Shown: positions 16,201 to 24,514 of the stretch, piece by piece | How the letters are laid out: each line of letters begins with the position of its first letter | Position numbering within the stretch: the first letter of the stretch is position 1 | Assembly: GCA_945897915.1 (NCBI GenBank) | Contig: CAMDGB010000018.1 | Coordinates: 1-44,239 of the forward strand | Direction of reading: 5' to 3' | DNA length: 44,239 bases | From: Chryseobacterium gleum | GTDB lineage: Bacteria; Bacteroidota; Bacteroidia; Flavobacteriales; Flavobacteriaceae | Notes under the pieces: generated by a model | The model's database searches: none | Told to the model about the DNA's origin: nothing | Seen by the model: only the letters and a program-made list of their open reading frames with translations | Translations under genes and position numbers: made by a program

Positions 16201-17370
16201 TTATTTCAATTTTCTTCTATTTCTTTCCGAAATAATCAAAGTTAGTTCCCTTCCCGTTTGTCCCGCTACGGATGTGTTTTCTTGCGCACGTCTTATTAAA
16301 TAAGGCATCACGTCTCTAACAGGTCCAAATGGTAAGTACTTCGCAACATTATAACCATTATAGGCTAAATTATAACTTATATTGTCACTCATACCATATA
16401 ATTGCCCAAACCAAATGCGGGAATCGTTATTTGAAATGCCTTTTTCTTGCATTAATTTTATTAATAAGTATGAGCTTTCTTCATTGTGCGTGCCAGCAAA
16501 AATTGCCATTTCAGATATATTATTAAGCATATAATTCAAACCTTTATTAAAATTATCATCTGTTGCTTGTTTGGTTTCGCAAATTGGGTTTTTATACCCT
16601 TTTTCTTCAGCGCGTTTAGCTTCTTTTTCCATATAAGCACCACGTACTAATTTCATACCAATATGAAATCCTTTTTCTTTTGCTCTTTTATGAAGGGCTT
16701 TTAAATATGGCATTCTGTCCCATCTGTACAATTGTAAGGTATTGAAAATAATTGCTTTTTTGTTATTGAATTTTTCCATCATACGCTCCACTACTTCATC
16801 TGCAGCATCTTGCATCCAGGTTTCCTCACCATCAACTAACAGTTGTACATCATTATCATAAGCATATTGACAAATTTTTTCAAAACGAGCCACTACTCTA
16901 TTCCATTCTTCTTTTTCGTTGGCGTTTAATATAGCTTTTAAGCCCACTTGTTCATACAAATCTATTCTTCCTACTCCTGTTGGTTTGAAAACAGCAAAAG
17001 GTATAGCTTTGTTTTCTTTAGCAAAATCAATTGTTTTTAACGTCATTTTCAAACAAGCGTCAAATTGTGCTTCTTCTTCTTTCCCTTCTACAGAATAATC
17101 TAATACTGAGGAAACGCCTTTAGTATACATTTTCGCAACAACTTGCAGACAATCTTGCTCGCTTACGCCACCACAAAAATGATCGAATACGGTTTTTCTA
17201 ATAATTCCTTCAACTGGTAAATGAAATTGTAAAGCAAAATTGGTTAATGAAGTGCCTATTTTTACCAATACTGGTTTCCCAATCATTTGAAATAAAAAGT
17301 GTGCCCTGCTTAATTCAGCGTTAGATTTTAGCGAAAATGCTTTTTCTGTATTGTTAAATATTTTATTCAT
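16201..17370 (-). CDS. Proline dehydrogenase (monofunctional)
   Basis: I choose the ATG at 17370 (MNKIFNNTEKAFSLKS). An in-frame ATG at 17385 adds MYLII, but the -7 element at 17404-17397 fits the shorter start better. The product has 389 residues. It oxidises proline to pyrroline-5-carboxylate using FAD. The beta-alpha barrel shows KLVRGAYMEKEAKRA near residue 230, FAGTHNEES near 295, and the C-terminal RRAQENTSVAGQTGRELTLI, the FAD/proline-site segment of the family. The P5C dehydrogenase domain of bifunctional PutA is absent. The gene is divergent from aroB with 98 bases between the two starts. Confidence 0.93.
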   Translation of the reverse strand: MNKIFNNTEKAFSLKSNAELSRAHFLFQMIGKPVLVKIGTSLTNFALQFHLPVEGIIRKTVFDHFCGGVSEQDCLQVVAKMYTKGVSSVLDYSVEGKEEEAQFDACLKMTLKTIDFAKENKAIPFAVFKPTGVGRIDLYEQVGLKAILNANEKEEWNRVVARFEKICQYAYDNDVQLLVDGEETWMQDAADEVVERMMEKFNNKKAIIFNTLQLYRWDRMPYLKALHKRAKEKGFHIGMKLVRGAYMEKEAKRAEEKGYKNPICETKQATDDNFNKGLNYMLNNISEMAIFAGTHNEESSYLLIKLMQEKGISNNDSRIWFGQLYGMSDNISYNLAYNGYNVAKYLPFGPVRDVMPYLIRRAQENTSVAGQTGRELTLIISERNRRKLK

Positions 17371-17396
17371 TATTATTAAATACATATTAAGGAATG

Positions 17397-17404
17397 CAAA
17401 TATA
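17397..17404 (-). promoter_or_regulatory. -7 element of proline dehydrogenase gene
   Basis: TATATTTG on the minus strand, 26 bases upstream of the ATG at 17370. No good -33 TTG at 19-20 bases. It supports the shorter gene start. Confidence 0.6.
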
Positions 17405-17468
17405 CTTATTGAACGAATGATTTCTCATATTTTTTAATTTATTTTGTAAAGAATTTATAAAAAAATCA

Positions 17469-18539
17469 ATGACACCTATTCAATCTGAAAATTATACTAT
17501 TTTTTTTAATGAGGCAAGTTTTGTTTACCTTGAAAATTTGCTTCAACCAGATGTATATTCTAAAATTTTTGTCTTAGTAGATGAAAATACAAATGAGTAT
17601 TGTTTACCCTACTTCTTGTCAAATTTGCCTACAGAAATTGAAATAGAAATTATTGAAATTGAAGCTGGTGAAGAACATAAAAACATGTATACCTGTATGG
17701 ATTTATGGCATACTTTAATAGACTTAGAAGCTGATAGAAAAAGTATTTTATTGAATTTAGGCGGCGGAGTAATTACAGATATTGGCGGATTTGTAGCCAG
17801 TACATTTAAAAGAGGTATCGAATTTATTAATATCCCAACCACTCTTCTAGCAATGGTTGACGCCTCTATTGGAGGAAAAAACGGCGTAGATTTAGGAAAT
17901 CTTAAAAATCAAATTGGTGTTATAAACGAACCTAAATCGGTAATTATACTATCGAAATTTTTGGAAACATTACCTTCAAATCAAATGCGTTCTGGATTGG
18001 CTGAAATGATAAAACATGGTTTAATCTACGACAAGTTATATTGGAATACTTTAAAAAACTTAAATGACTTAAATACAGATGATTTAGATGTTTTAATAAA
18101 ACAATCAATTGAGATTAAAATTGAAATTGTTTCCCAGGATTTAAAAGAAAATGGTATCAGAAAAGCATTAAATTTCGGACATACTTTAGGCCATGCCATT
18201 GAAAGTTATTTTTTAGAATTAGAGGAAAACAAACAGTTACTTCACGGCGAAGCTATTGCTATTGGTATGATTTTAGAAAGTCACCTGTCATTTCAATTAA
18301 ATTTAATTTCTAAAGAAGAATTTGCTGAAATAAAATACATTATAACTGATGTTTTTGAAAAAATTCTATTTGAGGAAACTGATATACACAACATTCTGAA
18401 ATTATTGGTTTTTGATAAAAAAAATGAGTTTGGAAACGTAAAATTTACATTACTAAATAAAATTGGAGAAAGTAAAATCAATCAAATAGTTGATGAATCC
18501 ATGATTTTACTGGCCTTTGAAGATTATTTAAAGAAATAA
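17469..18539 (+). CDS. aroB: 3-dehydroquinate synthase
   Basis: Encodes 356 residues, the normal length. It converts DAHP to 3-dehydroquinate, the second step of the shikimate pathway, using NAD and Zn. Seen: the glycine-rich NAD motif NLGGGVITDIGGFVAS (96-111), PTTLLAMVDASIGGKNGVD (123-141), metal ligand Glu179 in GLAEMIKHG, and the histidines of NFGHTLGHAIE (236-246) and LHGEAIAIGM (H259). It stands alone, divergent from proline dehydrogenase. No typical terminator follows before the next promoter, although T-rich sequence begins directly at its stop. Confidence 0.96.
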   Translation: MTPIQSENYTIFFNEASFVYLENLLQPDVYSKIFVLVDENTNEYCLPYFLSNLPTEIEIEIIEIEAGEEHKNMYTCMDLWHTLIDLEADRKSILLNLGGGVITDIGGFVASTFKRGIEFINIPTTLLAMVDASIGGKNGVDLGNLKNQIGVINEPKSVIILSKFLETLPSNQMRSGLAEMIKHGLIYDKLYWNTLKNLNDLNTDDLDVLIKQSIEIKIEIVSQDLKENGIRKALNFGHTLGHAIESYFLELEENKQLLHGEAIAIGMILESHLSFQLNLISKEEFAEIKYIITDVFEKILFEETDIHNILKLLVFDKKNEFGNVKFTLLNKIGESKINQIVDESMILLAFEDYLKK

Positions 18540-18579
18540 TTTTTTTTTCAATTACTTCTTTTTTTAGTAATATTATTTT

Positions 18580-18610
18580 TACTTTTGTTCAGCAAAAACA
18601 CTAGTGTTTT
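18580..18610 (+). promoter_or_regulatory. Promoter -7 element plus 16-bp perfect palindrome upstream of the arginine decarboxylase gene
   Basis: TACTTTTG (18580-18587) fits TAnnTTTG. Transcription would start near 18592. A perfect palindrome AAAACACTAGTGTTTT covers 18595-18610, in the first bases of the transcript, 26 bases before the ATG. The placement suits an operator for a dimeric repressor. A role as a weak aroB terminator is less likely because it has no loop and is not followed by a T-run. Confidence 0.5.
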
Positions 18611-18636
18611 CAATTAAATAATATAGTAATAGCCTA

Positions 18637-20052
18637 ATGAATACAAAATATTCCGACCTTATCAATCAAACTTTCTATTTTCCGCAGGAAGAATTTACTT
18701 TGAATAAAGATAATTTGCAATTTCACGGAATTGATTTGATGAAATTAGTAGAGCAATATGGTACGCCATTGAAATTTACGTATTTACCAAAAATTTCCCA
18801 AAACATCAATAATGCCAAAATGTGGTTTAGAAATGCTATGGAAAAGCATGGATATGAAGCCAAATATTTTTATTGTTATTGTACCAAAAGTTCTCATTTT
18901 GAATTCATTTTAAATGAAGCTCTTAAAAATAATATTCATATTGAAACGTCTTCTGCTTTTGATATCGATATCGTTGAAAACCTTATGGAACAAGGTAAAA
19001 TCAATAAAAATTCTTTTATTGTTTGCAATGGTTTTAAACGTGACCAATATGTAACTAATATTGCCCGTTTAATTAATAATGGCCATAAAAATACCATACC
19101 AGTTATTGATAATTTTGAAGAATTAGATTTGCTTCAAGAACAAATTGATGGTAAATTCAAAATCGGAATTAGAATTGCAGCCGAAGAAGAACCAAAATTC
19201 GAATTTTACACTTCTCGTTTAGGTATTGGTTATAAAGATATTTTACCATTTTACAGAAAGCAAATTGCCGATAATAAAAATGTAGAGCTTAAAATGCTTC
19301 ACTTTTTTATTAATGCAGGGATTAATGATACAGCTTATTATTGGAACGAATTGGTGAAATGTTTAAAAGTATATATTGCCTTAAAAAAAGAATGTCCTTC
19401 TTTGGATAGTTTAAATATTGGTGGTGGTTTTCCTATCAAAAATTCATTGGCTTTTGAATATGATTACCAATATATGGTTGATGAAATATTGAACCAAATA
19501 AAAATTGCTTGTGATGATGCAGAAGTTGATGTTCCTCACATTTTTACAGAATTTGGTTCTTACACCGTTGGCGAAGCTGGCGGGGTGCTATACCAAGTTT
19601 TATATCAAAAGAAACAAAACGATAGAGAAAATTGGAACATGATTGATTCCTCATTTATCACAACTTTACCAGATACTTGGGCTATTAATAAACGTTATGT
19701 AATGTTAGCCGTGAACCGCTGGAATGACATTTATGAAAGGGTACTTTTAGGTGGTTTAACTTGTGATGGAGACGATTATTACAATTCAGAACAACACATG
19801 AATGCCGTATATTTACCAAAATACAACAAAGAAAAGCCATTGTATATTGGTTTTTTTAATACAGGTGCTTATCAAGAATCTATTGGTGGTTATGGAGGTT
19901 TGAGTCACTGTATTTTACCACAACCCAAACACATTTTAATAGATAAAGATAAAAACGGAATTTTTGCTACAGAAGTATTTTCTGAACAACAAAAGGTAGA
20001 ACAGGTTTTAGAGATTTTAGGATATAACAAAAACAAAAACGATAATAAATAA
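18637..20052 (+). CDS. Arginine decarboxylase-type PLP enzyme (fold III)
   Basis: Encodes 471 residues. It belongs to the fold-III PLP decarboxylases (LysA/ornithine decarboxylase group). The PLP lysine is probably Lys84 in FYCYCTKSSHFEF. Later motifs are ETSSAFDID, the glycine-rich phosphate loop SLNIGGGFPI, and FTEFGSYTVGEAG in the position of the usual EPGR segment. Relatives in flavobacteria are annotated arginine decarboxylase, giving agmatine. The next gene, a deoxyhypusine-synthase-like enzyme, starts five bases later, which supports a polyamine role. The substrate is not proven by sequence; another basic amino acid is possible. Confidence 0.85.
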   Translation: MNTKYSDLINQTFYFPQEEFTLNKDNLQFHGIDLMKLVEQYGTPLKFTYLPKISQNINNAKMWFRNAMEKHGYEAKYFYCYCTKSSHFEFILNEALKNNIHIETSSAFDIDIVENLMEQGKINKNSFIVCNGFKRDQYVTNIARLINNGHKNTIPVIDNFEELDLLQEQIDGKFKIGIRIAAEEEPKFEFYTSRLGIGYKDILPFYRKQIADNKNVELKMLHFFINAGINDTAYYWNELVKCLKVYIALKKECPSLDSLNIGGGFPIKNSLAFEYDYQYMVDEILNQIKIACDDAEVDVPHIFTEFGSYTVGEAGGVLYQVLYQKKQNDRENWNMIDSSFITTLPDTWAINKRYVMLAVNRWNDIYERVLLGGLTCDGDDYYNSEQHMNAVYLPKYNKEKPLYIGFFNTGAYQESIGGYGGLSHCILPQPKHILIDKDKNGIFATEVFSEQQKVEQVLEILGYNKNKNDNK

Positions 20053-20057
20053 ACCCC

Positions 20058-21032
20058 ATGAATAAAGGACCAATTAGTCAGTTTGTAGAAAAACATTATT
20101 TACATTTTAATGCTGCTGCTTTAGTAGACGCTGCAAAAGGATATGAAACCCATTTATTAGATAACGGTAAAATGATGGTAACACTAGCTGGAGCTATGAG
20201 TACAGCAGAGTTAGGAAAATCGTTAGCAGAAATGATTCGTCAAGATAAAATTCATATTATTTCTTGTACAGGTGCCAATTTAGAAGAAGATATTATGAAC
20301 TTAGTGGCACACAATTCTTACAAAAGAGTGCCAAATTATAGAGATTTATCTCCAGAAGAAGAAAGAGATTTACTAGACAATCATTTCAATAGAGTTACAG
20401 ATACTTGTATTCCTGAAGAAGAAGCATTTCGTCGTTTGCAACAGCATTTATTTAATATTTGGAATAAAGCAGACAAATCTGGTGAACGCTACTTTCCCCA
20501 CGAATTTATGTATCAAATGATTAATTCAGGTATTTTAGAACAATATTACGAAATTGATCCTAAAGATTCTTGGATGGTTGCTGCAGCAGAAAAAAACTTA
20601 CCAATTGTTGTCCCAGGTTGGGAAGACAGTACCATGGGTAATATTTTCGCATCATACTGTATCAAAGGAGAATTGGAAGCTTCAACTACAAAAAGTGGTA
20701 TAGAATATATGATGTGGTTGGCCGATTGGTACCCAAAAAATTGCACAGGTAAAGGAATTGGTTTTTTCCAAATTGGTGGTGGAATTGCTGGAGATTTTCC
20801 AATTTGTGTTGTACCTATGTTGTACCAAGATATGGAAATGCATAACGTGCCATTTTGGAGTTATTTCTGTCAGATTTCTGATTCAACTACAAGTTATGGT
20901 TCGTATTCTGGAGCAGTTCCAAATGAAAAAATTACTTGGGGAAAATTAGATGTAGACACACCAAAATTCATAGTAGAATCTGATGCAACTATTGTAACAC
21001 CACTAATCTTCGCTTATATTTTAGGTTGGTAA
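20058..21032 (+). CDS. Deoxyhypusine synthase-like polyamine enzyme
   Basis: Encodes 324 residues. It has the NAD-dependent deoxyhypusine synthase fold: TLAGAMSTAELGKSLAEMI (from 42), IISCTGANLEEDI, FFQIGGGIAGDF (236-247) and SGAVPNEKITWGKL (284-297). Lys296 in WGK aligns with the lysine that carries the aminobutyl group in eukaryotic enzymes, so chemistry is probably retained. Bacteria have no eIF5A, so the acceptor must be a small amine such as putrescine or agmatine; that is inference. It is transcribed with the decarboxylase. In many relatives an agmatinase gene sits between them; here it does not. Confidence 0.92.
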   Translation: MNKGPISQFVEKHYLHFNAAALVDAAKGYETHLLDNGKMMVTLAGAMSTAELGKSLAEMIRQDKIHIISCTGANLEEDIMNLVAHNSYKRVPNYRDLSPEEERDLLDNHFNRVTDTCIPEEEAFRRLQQHLFNIWNKADKSGERYFPHEFMYQMINSGILEQYYEIDPKDSWMVAAAEKNLPIVVPGWEDSTMGNIFASYCIKGELEASTTKSGIEYMMWLADWYPKNCTGKGIGFFQIGGGIAGDFPICVVPMLYQDMEMHNVPFWSYFCQISDSTTSYGSYSGAVPNEKITWGKLDVDTPKFIVESDATIVTPLIFAYILGW

Positions 21033-21118
21033 TAAGAAAAAATAAAGTTTTAAAAAAATTTAAATTTTAAAATTTCAATACTAAATTTGACAATTAAATT
21101 GATTAAGGCAAGAAATAA

Positions 21119-21505
21119 ATGAAAAGAGTAATTGTAGAGTACACAAAATTAACAAACGAAATTTTAAACCTATTGGTTGAGAAATTTCCAGATGGATATG
21201 ATGATTCGGATATAATTCGTTTCAAAAACGCTAAAAATGAGGCAATTGAAGCTGTTGAAGTAAAAACTGCGGATACTGTATATTTAGTAAAAGTGAGTAT
21301 GAAATTAGCCGATAGAATTGAAAATTTTGATGAAGAGGAAGATTTTATTACGCCTGAAGTAAGTATAGATGCAATTAAAGATTTAGTTATAGAGGACGAC
21401 GAGGAAGAGGAAGAAGAGAAAATTGAGTTAGACGATGAAGAAGATGCTGATGGAAATAAAATAAAAACCTATTCAGAAGATGAAGAGGAAGAAGAAGAAG
21501 ATTAG
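21119..21505 (+). CDS. Small protein with highly acidic C-terminal tail
   Basis: Encodes 128 residues. The first 85 form a compact basic/acidic domain (MKRVIVEYTKLTNEILNLL ... VYLVKVSMKLADRIENF). The last 45 are almost all Glu and Asp (EDDEEEEEEKIELDDEED and EDEEEEEED). I recall flavobacterial relatives being called 'DNA primase', with nothing here to support it. An acidic tail suits DNA mimicry, chaperoning of basic proteins or metal binding, all unproven. A -7 element TAAATTTG lies at 21082-21089, so it probably has its own promoter. A strong terminator follows. Confidence 0.78.
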   Translation: MKRVIVEYTKLTNEILNLLVEKFPDGYDDSDIIRFKNAKNEAIEAVEVKTADTVYLVKVSMKLADRIENFDEEEDFITPEVSIDAIKDLVIEDDEEEEEEKIELDDEEDADGNKIKTYSEDEEEEEED

Positions 21506-21521
21506 AAAAATACAAGCATAA

Positions 21522-21558
21522 AAAAATCCCGTTTCGATACTTTCGGAACGGGATTTTT
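21522..21558. terminator. Bidirectional terminator between the acidic-tail gene and lrp-like gene
   Basis: A 15-bp stem with one G-T wobble (AAAAATCCCGTTTCG, 21522-21536; CGGAACGGGATTTTT, 21544-21558) and a seven-base loop. The flanking A- and T-tracts serve both converging genes. Confidence 0.92.
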
Positions 21559-21573
21559 TATATTTAAATTTGA

Positions 21574-22053
21574 CTACAATTCTTTAAAAATTGTATGCAT
21601 CAATCGTTTTTTGTCGTTAATACTTTCTTCTAATGAAATCATTGTTTCGGTTCTGTAAACGCCATCAATATCATCAATTTGAAAGATAACATCTTTGGCA
21701 TGTGCCGTATCTCTCGCTCTTATTTTACAGAATATATTAAATTTCCCTGTAGTTACAGAAGCTACAGTAACAAAAGGAATTTCATTAATACGTTCTAAAA
21801 CAAATTTTGTTTGAGAAGTGCTATTTAAAAAGATTCCTACATAAGCAATAAATGAATATCCTAATTTTTCATAATCTAAAGTTAATGAAGAACCTTTAAT
21901 AATTCCAGCATCTTCCATTTTTTTTACTCTAACGTGCACTGTTCCTGCAGATATTAATAATTTTTTTGCAATATCTGTAAATGGGATTCTAGTATTGTCA
22001 ATTAACATATCTAAAATCTGGTGGTCTACTTCATCTAATCTAAACTTACCCAT
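21574..22053 (-). CDS. Lrp/AsnC-family transcriptional regulator
   Basis: Encodes 159 residues. The N-terminal winged helix (about 5-60) shows LDEVDHQILDMLIDNTRIPF, AKKLLISAGTVHVRVKKME and DAGIIKGSSLTLDYEKLGY. The RAM ligand-binding domain (about 65-150) follows with VTTGKFNIFCKI and DIDGVYRTETMISL. The family binds amino acids and forms octamers to control metabolism. It lies 25 bases after the M14 carboxypeptidase gene on the same strand, so it may be transcribed with it. Effector unknown. Confidence 0.95.
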   Translation of the reverse strand: MGKFRLDEVDHQILDMLIDNTRIPFTDIAKKLLISAGTVHVRVKKMEDAGIIKGSSLTLDYEKLGYSFIAYVGIFLNSTSQTKFVLERINEIPFVTVASVTTGKFNIFCKIRARDTAHAKDVIFQIDDIDGVYRTETMISLEESINDKKRLMHTIFKEL

Positions 22054-22078
22054 AATCTTTTTTTTATCTTTTTGTAAA

Positions 22079-23191
22079 CTATATTTTTATAATGTCGCCA
22101 ATTTTAGGAAAATTTCGGTTTTCAAATTCATATAATTTATTTTCAAAATCAATGGTTTGATGTGCTAAAAAGGAGTCTAAATTATCAATTTGAACAACTT
22201 CTGGAATAAATGCTATTTTTCCGCCCTTTAAAACTTCCTTAAATTGAACTGCAAATCTAATATTTTTTTCTACATTATTATCAAAAATTTTCACATTTTT
22301 AAAAATAAAATCATAAAAACATTTATTATTCTGATAAATATTTAAATAATTCTGTAAATCATTGCTAACTATATCGTTTTCGTTAACAAATGAAATTGCG
22401 GCTTTTAATGCAATAAAAACAAATTTTCTTACTTCTTCTCTATTGTAATCATTGGTATAATGACCAGCTTCAAATAATATAGTCGCATACCCCCTATTTG
22501 TAAAATAATCACCCGTACAATTGATATTAAATGAATCATCGAATCTTCCTACTTGATGGGGAATGTACTTTTGCAACTCTGCATTGATGCCTACTATTAC
22601 GGCAGCTGCTTTCTCTCTAACCGGATTAAAAGTGCGCGCTTCGTTATAGGATGCAGTTAAAAACGACATAGTTGCAGGTTTTTGACTTTCCAATAAACCA
22701 AAAATACTACGCTGGTCATGCAAATTAAAACAGAAATTTGGATTAAATGTTGCTAAACTCGTTCTTAAAACCTGACTTTCGGGTTGGGTACAGGCAAATG
22801 CGTCTCTATTCAAATCTACGCCATTGGCATTTTCTCTTGTATAGGCTTCGGCTCCATCCGGATTTAATAATGGTAAAATATAAAAAGTAAAAGATTTAGA
22901 AATGTTGTCAAATTCTTTTTCGTTGCAGTTTAAATAGTTTAAATAATCAATCAAACCTTTTGTCGTGGTACTTTCATTGCCGTGCATTTGCGACCAAACT
23001 AAAATTTTAATAGCACCTTTACCAAATTGAATGGCTTTTATATTTTTATTTTGAACAGAATATCCAGCAGTTGTAATCTTAAATTTAGAAGTTAATGTAT
23101 CTAAAAACAAATCAACATGCTCAGCAGTTACATATCTTCCTGATATGGAATCATACTTATATTGGGTTGCAATTTGTAAATTATCTTTCAT
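22079..23191 (-). CDS. M14-family zinc carboxypeptidase-like protein, cytoplasmic
   Basis: Encodes 370 residues, no signal peptide. Zn ligands His70 and Glu73 are in QMHGNEST and His158 in FNLHDQRS. The substrate-binding Asn-Arg pair is in GVDLNRDAF (N128, R129), and the catalytic Glu is in TILFEAGHY. All key M14 residues are present, so an active metallopeptidase is expected. Most M14 enzymes of this phylum are exported, so a cytoplasmic form may process imported peptides or cell-wall peptides. A minus-strand TACATTTG ends five bases before the ATG, hinting at a leaderless or nearly leaderless mRNA. An Lrp regulator follows it. Confidence 0.9.
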   Translation of the reverse strand: MKDNLQIATQYKYDSISGRYVTAEHVDLFLDTLTSKFKITTAGYSVQNKNIKAIQFGKGAIKILVWSQMHGNESTTTKGLIDYLNYLNCNEKEFDNISKSFTFYILPLLNPDGAEAYTRENANGVDLNRDAFACTQPESQVLRTSLATFNPNFCFNLHDQRSIFGLLESQKPATMSFLTASYNEARTFNPVREKAAAVIVGINAELQKYIPHQVGRFDDSFNINCTGDYFTNRGYATILFEAGHYTNDYNREEVRKFVFIALKAAISFVNENDIVSNDLQNYLNIYQNNKCFYDFIFKNVKIFDNNVEKNIRFAVQFKEVLKGGKIAFIPEVVQIDNLDSFLAHQTIDFENKLYEFENRNFPKIGDIIKI

Positions 23192-23192
23192 G

Positions 23193-23441
23193 TTACAAAT
23201 GTAAATATATTTAATTTTACATTTGTAAACAGCAAATTAACCCAAAACATTTCAATTTTACTTCAAAAATAGCTGCAATATTTCACAAGTGTAAACTAAT
23301 ATATTATTATTTATCTAAATTACACAAAATCAGTACTTTATAATATTTTATATGCATTAATAAATTATATAATTTAAACAGTATTTATCTTATATTACAA
23401 ATATATGTTGTGATTTTAATTGTAATTTGTTACATTTGTAA
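23193..23441. repeat. Recurrent dyad TTACA-N2-TGTAA between carboxypeptidase and XRE genes
   Basis: Three exact copies occur at 23193-23204, 23217-23228 and 23430-23441. A one-mismatch copy (TCACAAGTGTAA) is at 23283-23294. The copy at 23217 extends to a 14-base TTTACATTTGTAAA. The first and third copies contain a perfect -7 element facing the flanking genes. The 274-base stretch 23192-23465 holds no gene; apart from these dyads it is plain AT-rich sequence. Confidence 0.7.
23408..23438 (+). promoter_or_regulatory. Promoter of the XRE regulator gene
   Basis: TTG (23408-23410), 20-base spacer, TACATTTG (23431-23438). The ATG is 27 bases downstream. The -7 element is embedded in the dyad TTACATTTGTAA, so a protein bound to that dyad would block it. 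Confidence 0.8.
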
Positions 23442-23465
23442 ACTAAATTTTTAATATTAATTAGG

Positions 23466-23915
23466 ATGATAGATACAGAACACTTCGTAAAACGTTTGGA
23501 AACTATTTTTGATTATTATGGTTTAACGGCTTCGCTATTTGCAGAAAAAATTAACGTGCAAAGATCTAGTATCTCTCACCTACTTTCAGGAAGAAACAAA
23601 CCTAGTTTAGATTTTATATTAAAAGTAATTGAAAACTTTCCTGAAGTAGAATTATTATGGTTACTTAATGGAAAAGGAAGTTTTCCAAAAGGAGAAAATG
23701 GTTCTAATGAAAAGATAGCTGTTTCGTACCAAGAAAAAACAGAACAAGTGAACGATTTGTTTTCTCAAGAAACTACAGTATCTAAAATAAATGCTGAAAT
23801 AAGCTCAATAACGCCTAAATATCAATCCGAAGATAAATCAGAGTATACCGAATCAACAATTGAGCGGATTGTTATATTTTATAGCGATGGTACGTTTAAA
23901 AACTATTTGCCTTAA
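23466..23915 (+). CDS. XRE-family helix-turn-helix regulator with divergent C-terminus
   Basis: Encodes 149 residues. Residues about 5-65 form a Cro/C1-type HTH (YGLTASLFAEKINVQRSSIS, HLLSGRNKPSLDFILKVIEN). WLLNGKGSFP follows, typical of phage-derived and housekeeping XRE proteins of flavobacteria. The C-terminal 80 residues are polar and probably disordered, ending in a short strand IERIVIFYSDGTFKNYLP. It has a consensus promoter overlapping a dyad repeated upstream, consistent with autoregulation. Its 3' end overlaps the convergent acyltransferase gene by four bases. Confidence 0.9.
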   Translation: MIDTEHFVKRLETIFDYYGLTASLFAEKINVQRSSISHLLSGRNKPSLDFILKVIENFPEVELLWLLNGKGSFPKGENGSNEKIAVSYQEKTEQVNDLFSQETTVSKINAEISSITPKYQSEDKSEYTESTIERIVIFYSDGTFKNYLP

Positions 23916-24463
23916 TTGGTAAAGCTAAATTCCGGTACTTTTCCTTTGATAGTAGTAAATATTGACTCTAAATACTTTGAATCTTTCTCAAAATCGTTAG
24001 TTATGTTAAATGTATCAAAAATAATTACCTGTTTGTTTTTGTAATCAAAGGCAATAGGCAGAATAGGCACATTTGCCTTTTGAGCAATATAATAGTATCC
24101 AGATTTCCATTGTGTTACTTTTTTTCTTGTGCCTTCAGGTGATAATGACAAGCGCATTACTTCTTTTCTTTCAAAAATTTTCGCAATTGCATCTACTTTA
24201 TTTTCGTTTTTGTCTCTGTTTAACGGAATGCCACCCATCCATTTTAAATAAGAACCTAGCGGAAATTTGAATAATTCTTGCTTGGCTAAAAAATTAATTT
24301 CTACAGGATAGGTTCCTCTAAAAAACACCCCAATAAAAAAATCAAACCAACTGGTGTGAGGCACCACAATTATTACACATTTTTTAATTGAGGCGTCAAA
24401 AGTACCAGTGACTTTCCAACCCATTATTTTAAAAAATATAAATCTATATAGATATTGTTTCAT
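23912..24463 (-). CDS. 1-acyl-glycerol-3-phosphate acyltransferase-like protein (PlsC family)
   Basis: I take the ATG at 24463 (MKQYLYRFIFF). The reading frame opens earlier with TTG at 24481, but a -7 element at 24493-24486 would place that codon at the transcript's first base. The product has 183 residues. It carries the acyltransferase motifs PHTSWFDFF (His36, Asp41), the MGGIPLNRDKNENK block and LSPEGTRKKV (EGTR 110-113). It probably acylates a lysophospholipid at the inner membrane; the exact acceptor is open. Convergent with the XRE gene. Confidence 0.9.
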   Translation of the reverse strand: MKQYLYRFIFFKIMGWKVTGTFDASIKKCVIIVVPHTSWFDFFIGVFFRGTYPVEINFLAKQELFKFPLGSYLKWMGGIPLNRDKNENKVDAIAKIFERKEVMRLSLSPEGTRKKVTQWKSGYYYIAQKANVPILPIAFDYKNKQVIIFDTFNITNDFEKDSKYLESIFTTIKGKVPEFSFTN

Positions 24464-24514
24464 TTTTATAAATTTTGACAAAAAACAAAAATAAAGTATA
24501 TTTACGTAATTTAT

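Noticed and set aside
18595..18610. Palindrome after aroB as its terminator
   Set aside because: It has no loop and no T-run directly after it, and it lies downstream of a -7 element for the next gene.
23912..24481. TTG start at 24481 for the acyltransferase
   Set aside because: The -7 element at 24493-24486 would place this codon at the transcript's first base; the ATG at 24463 is better.
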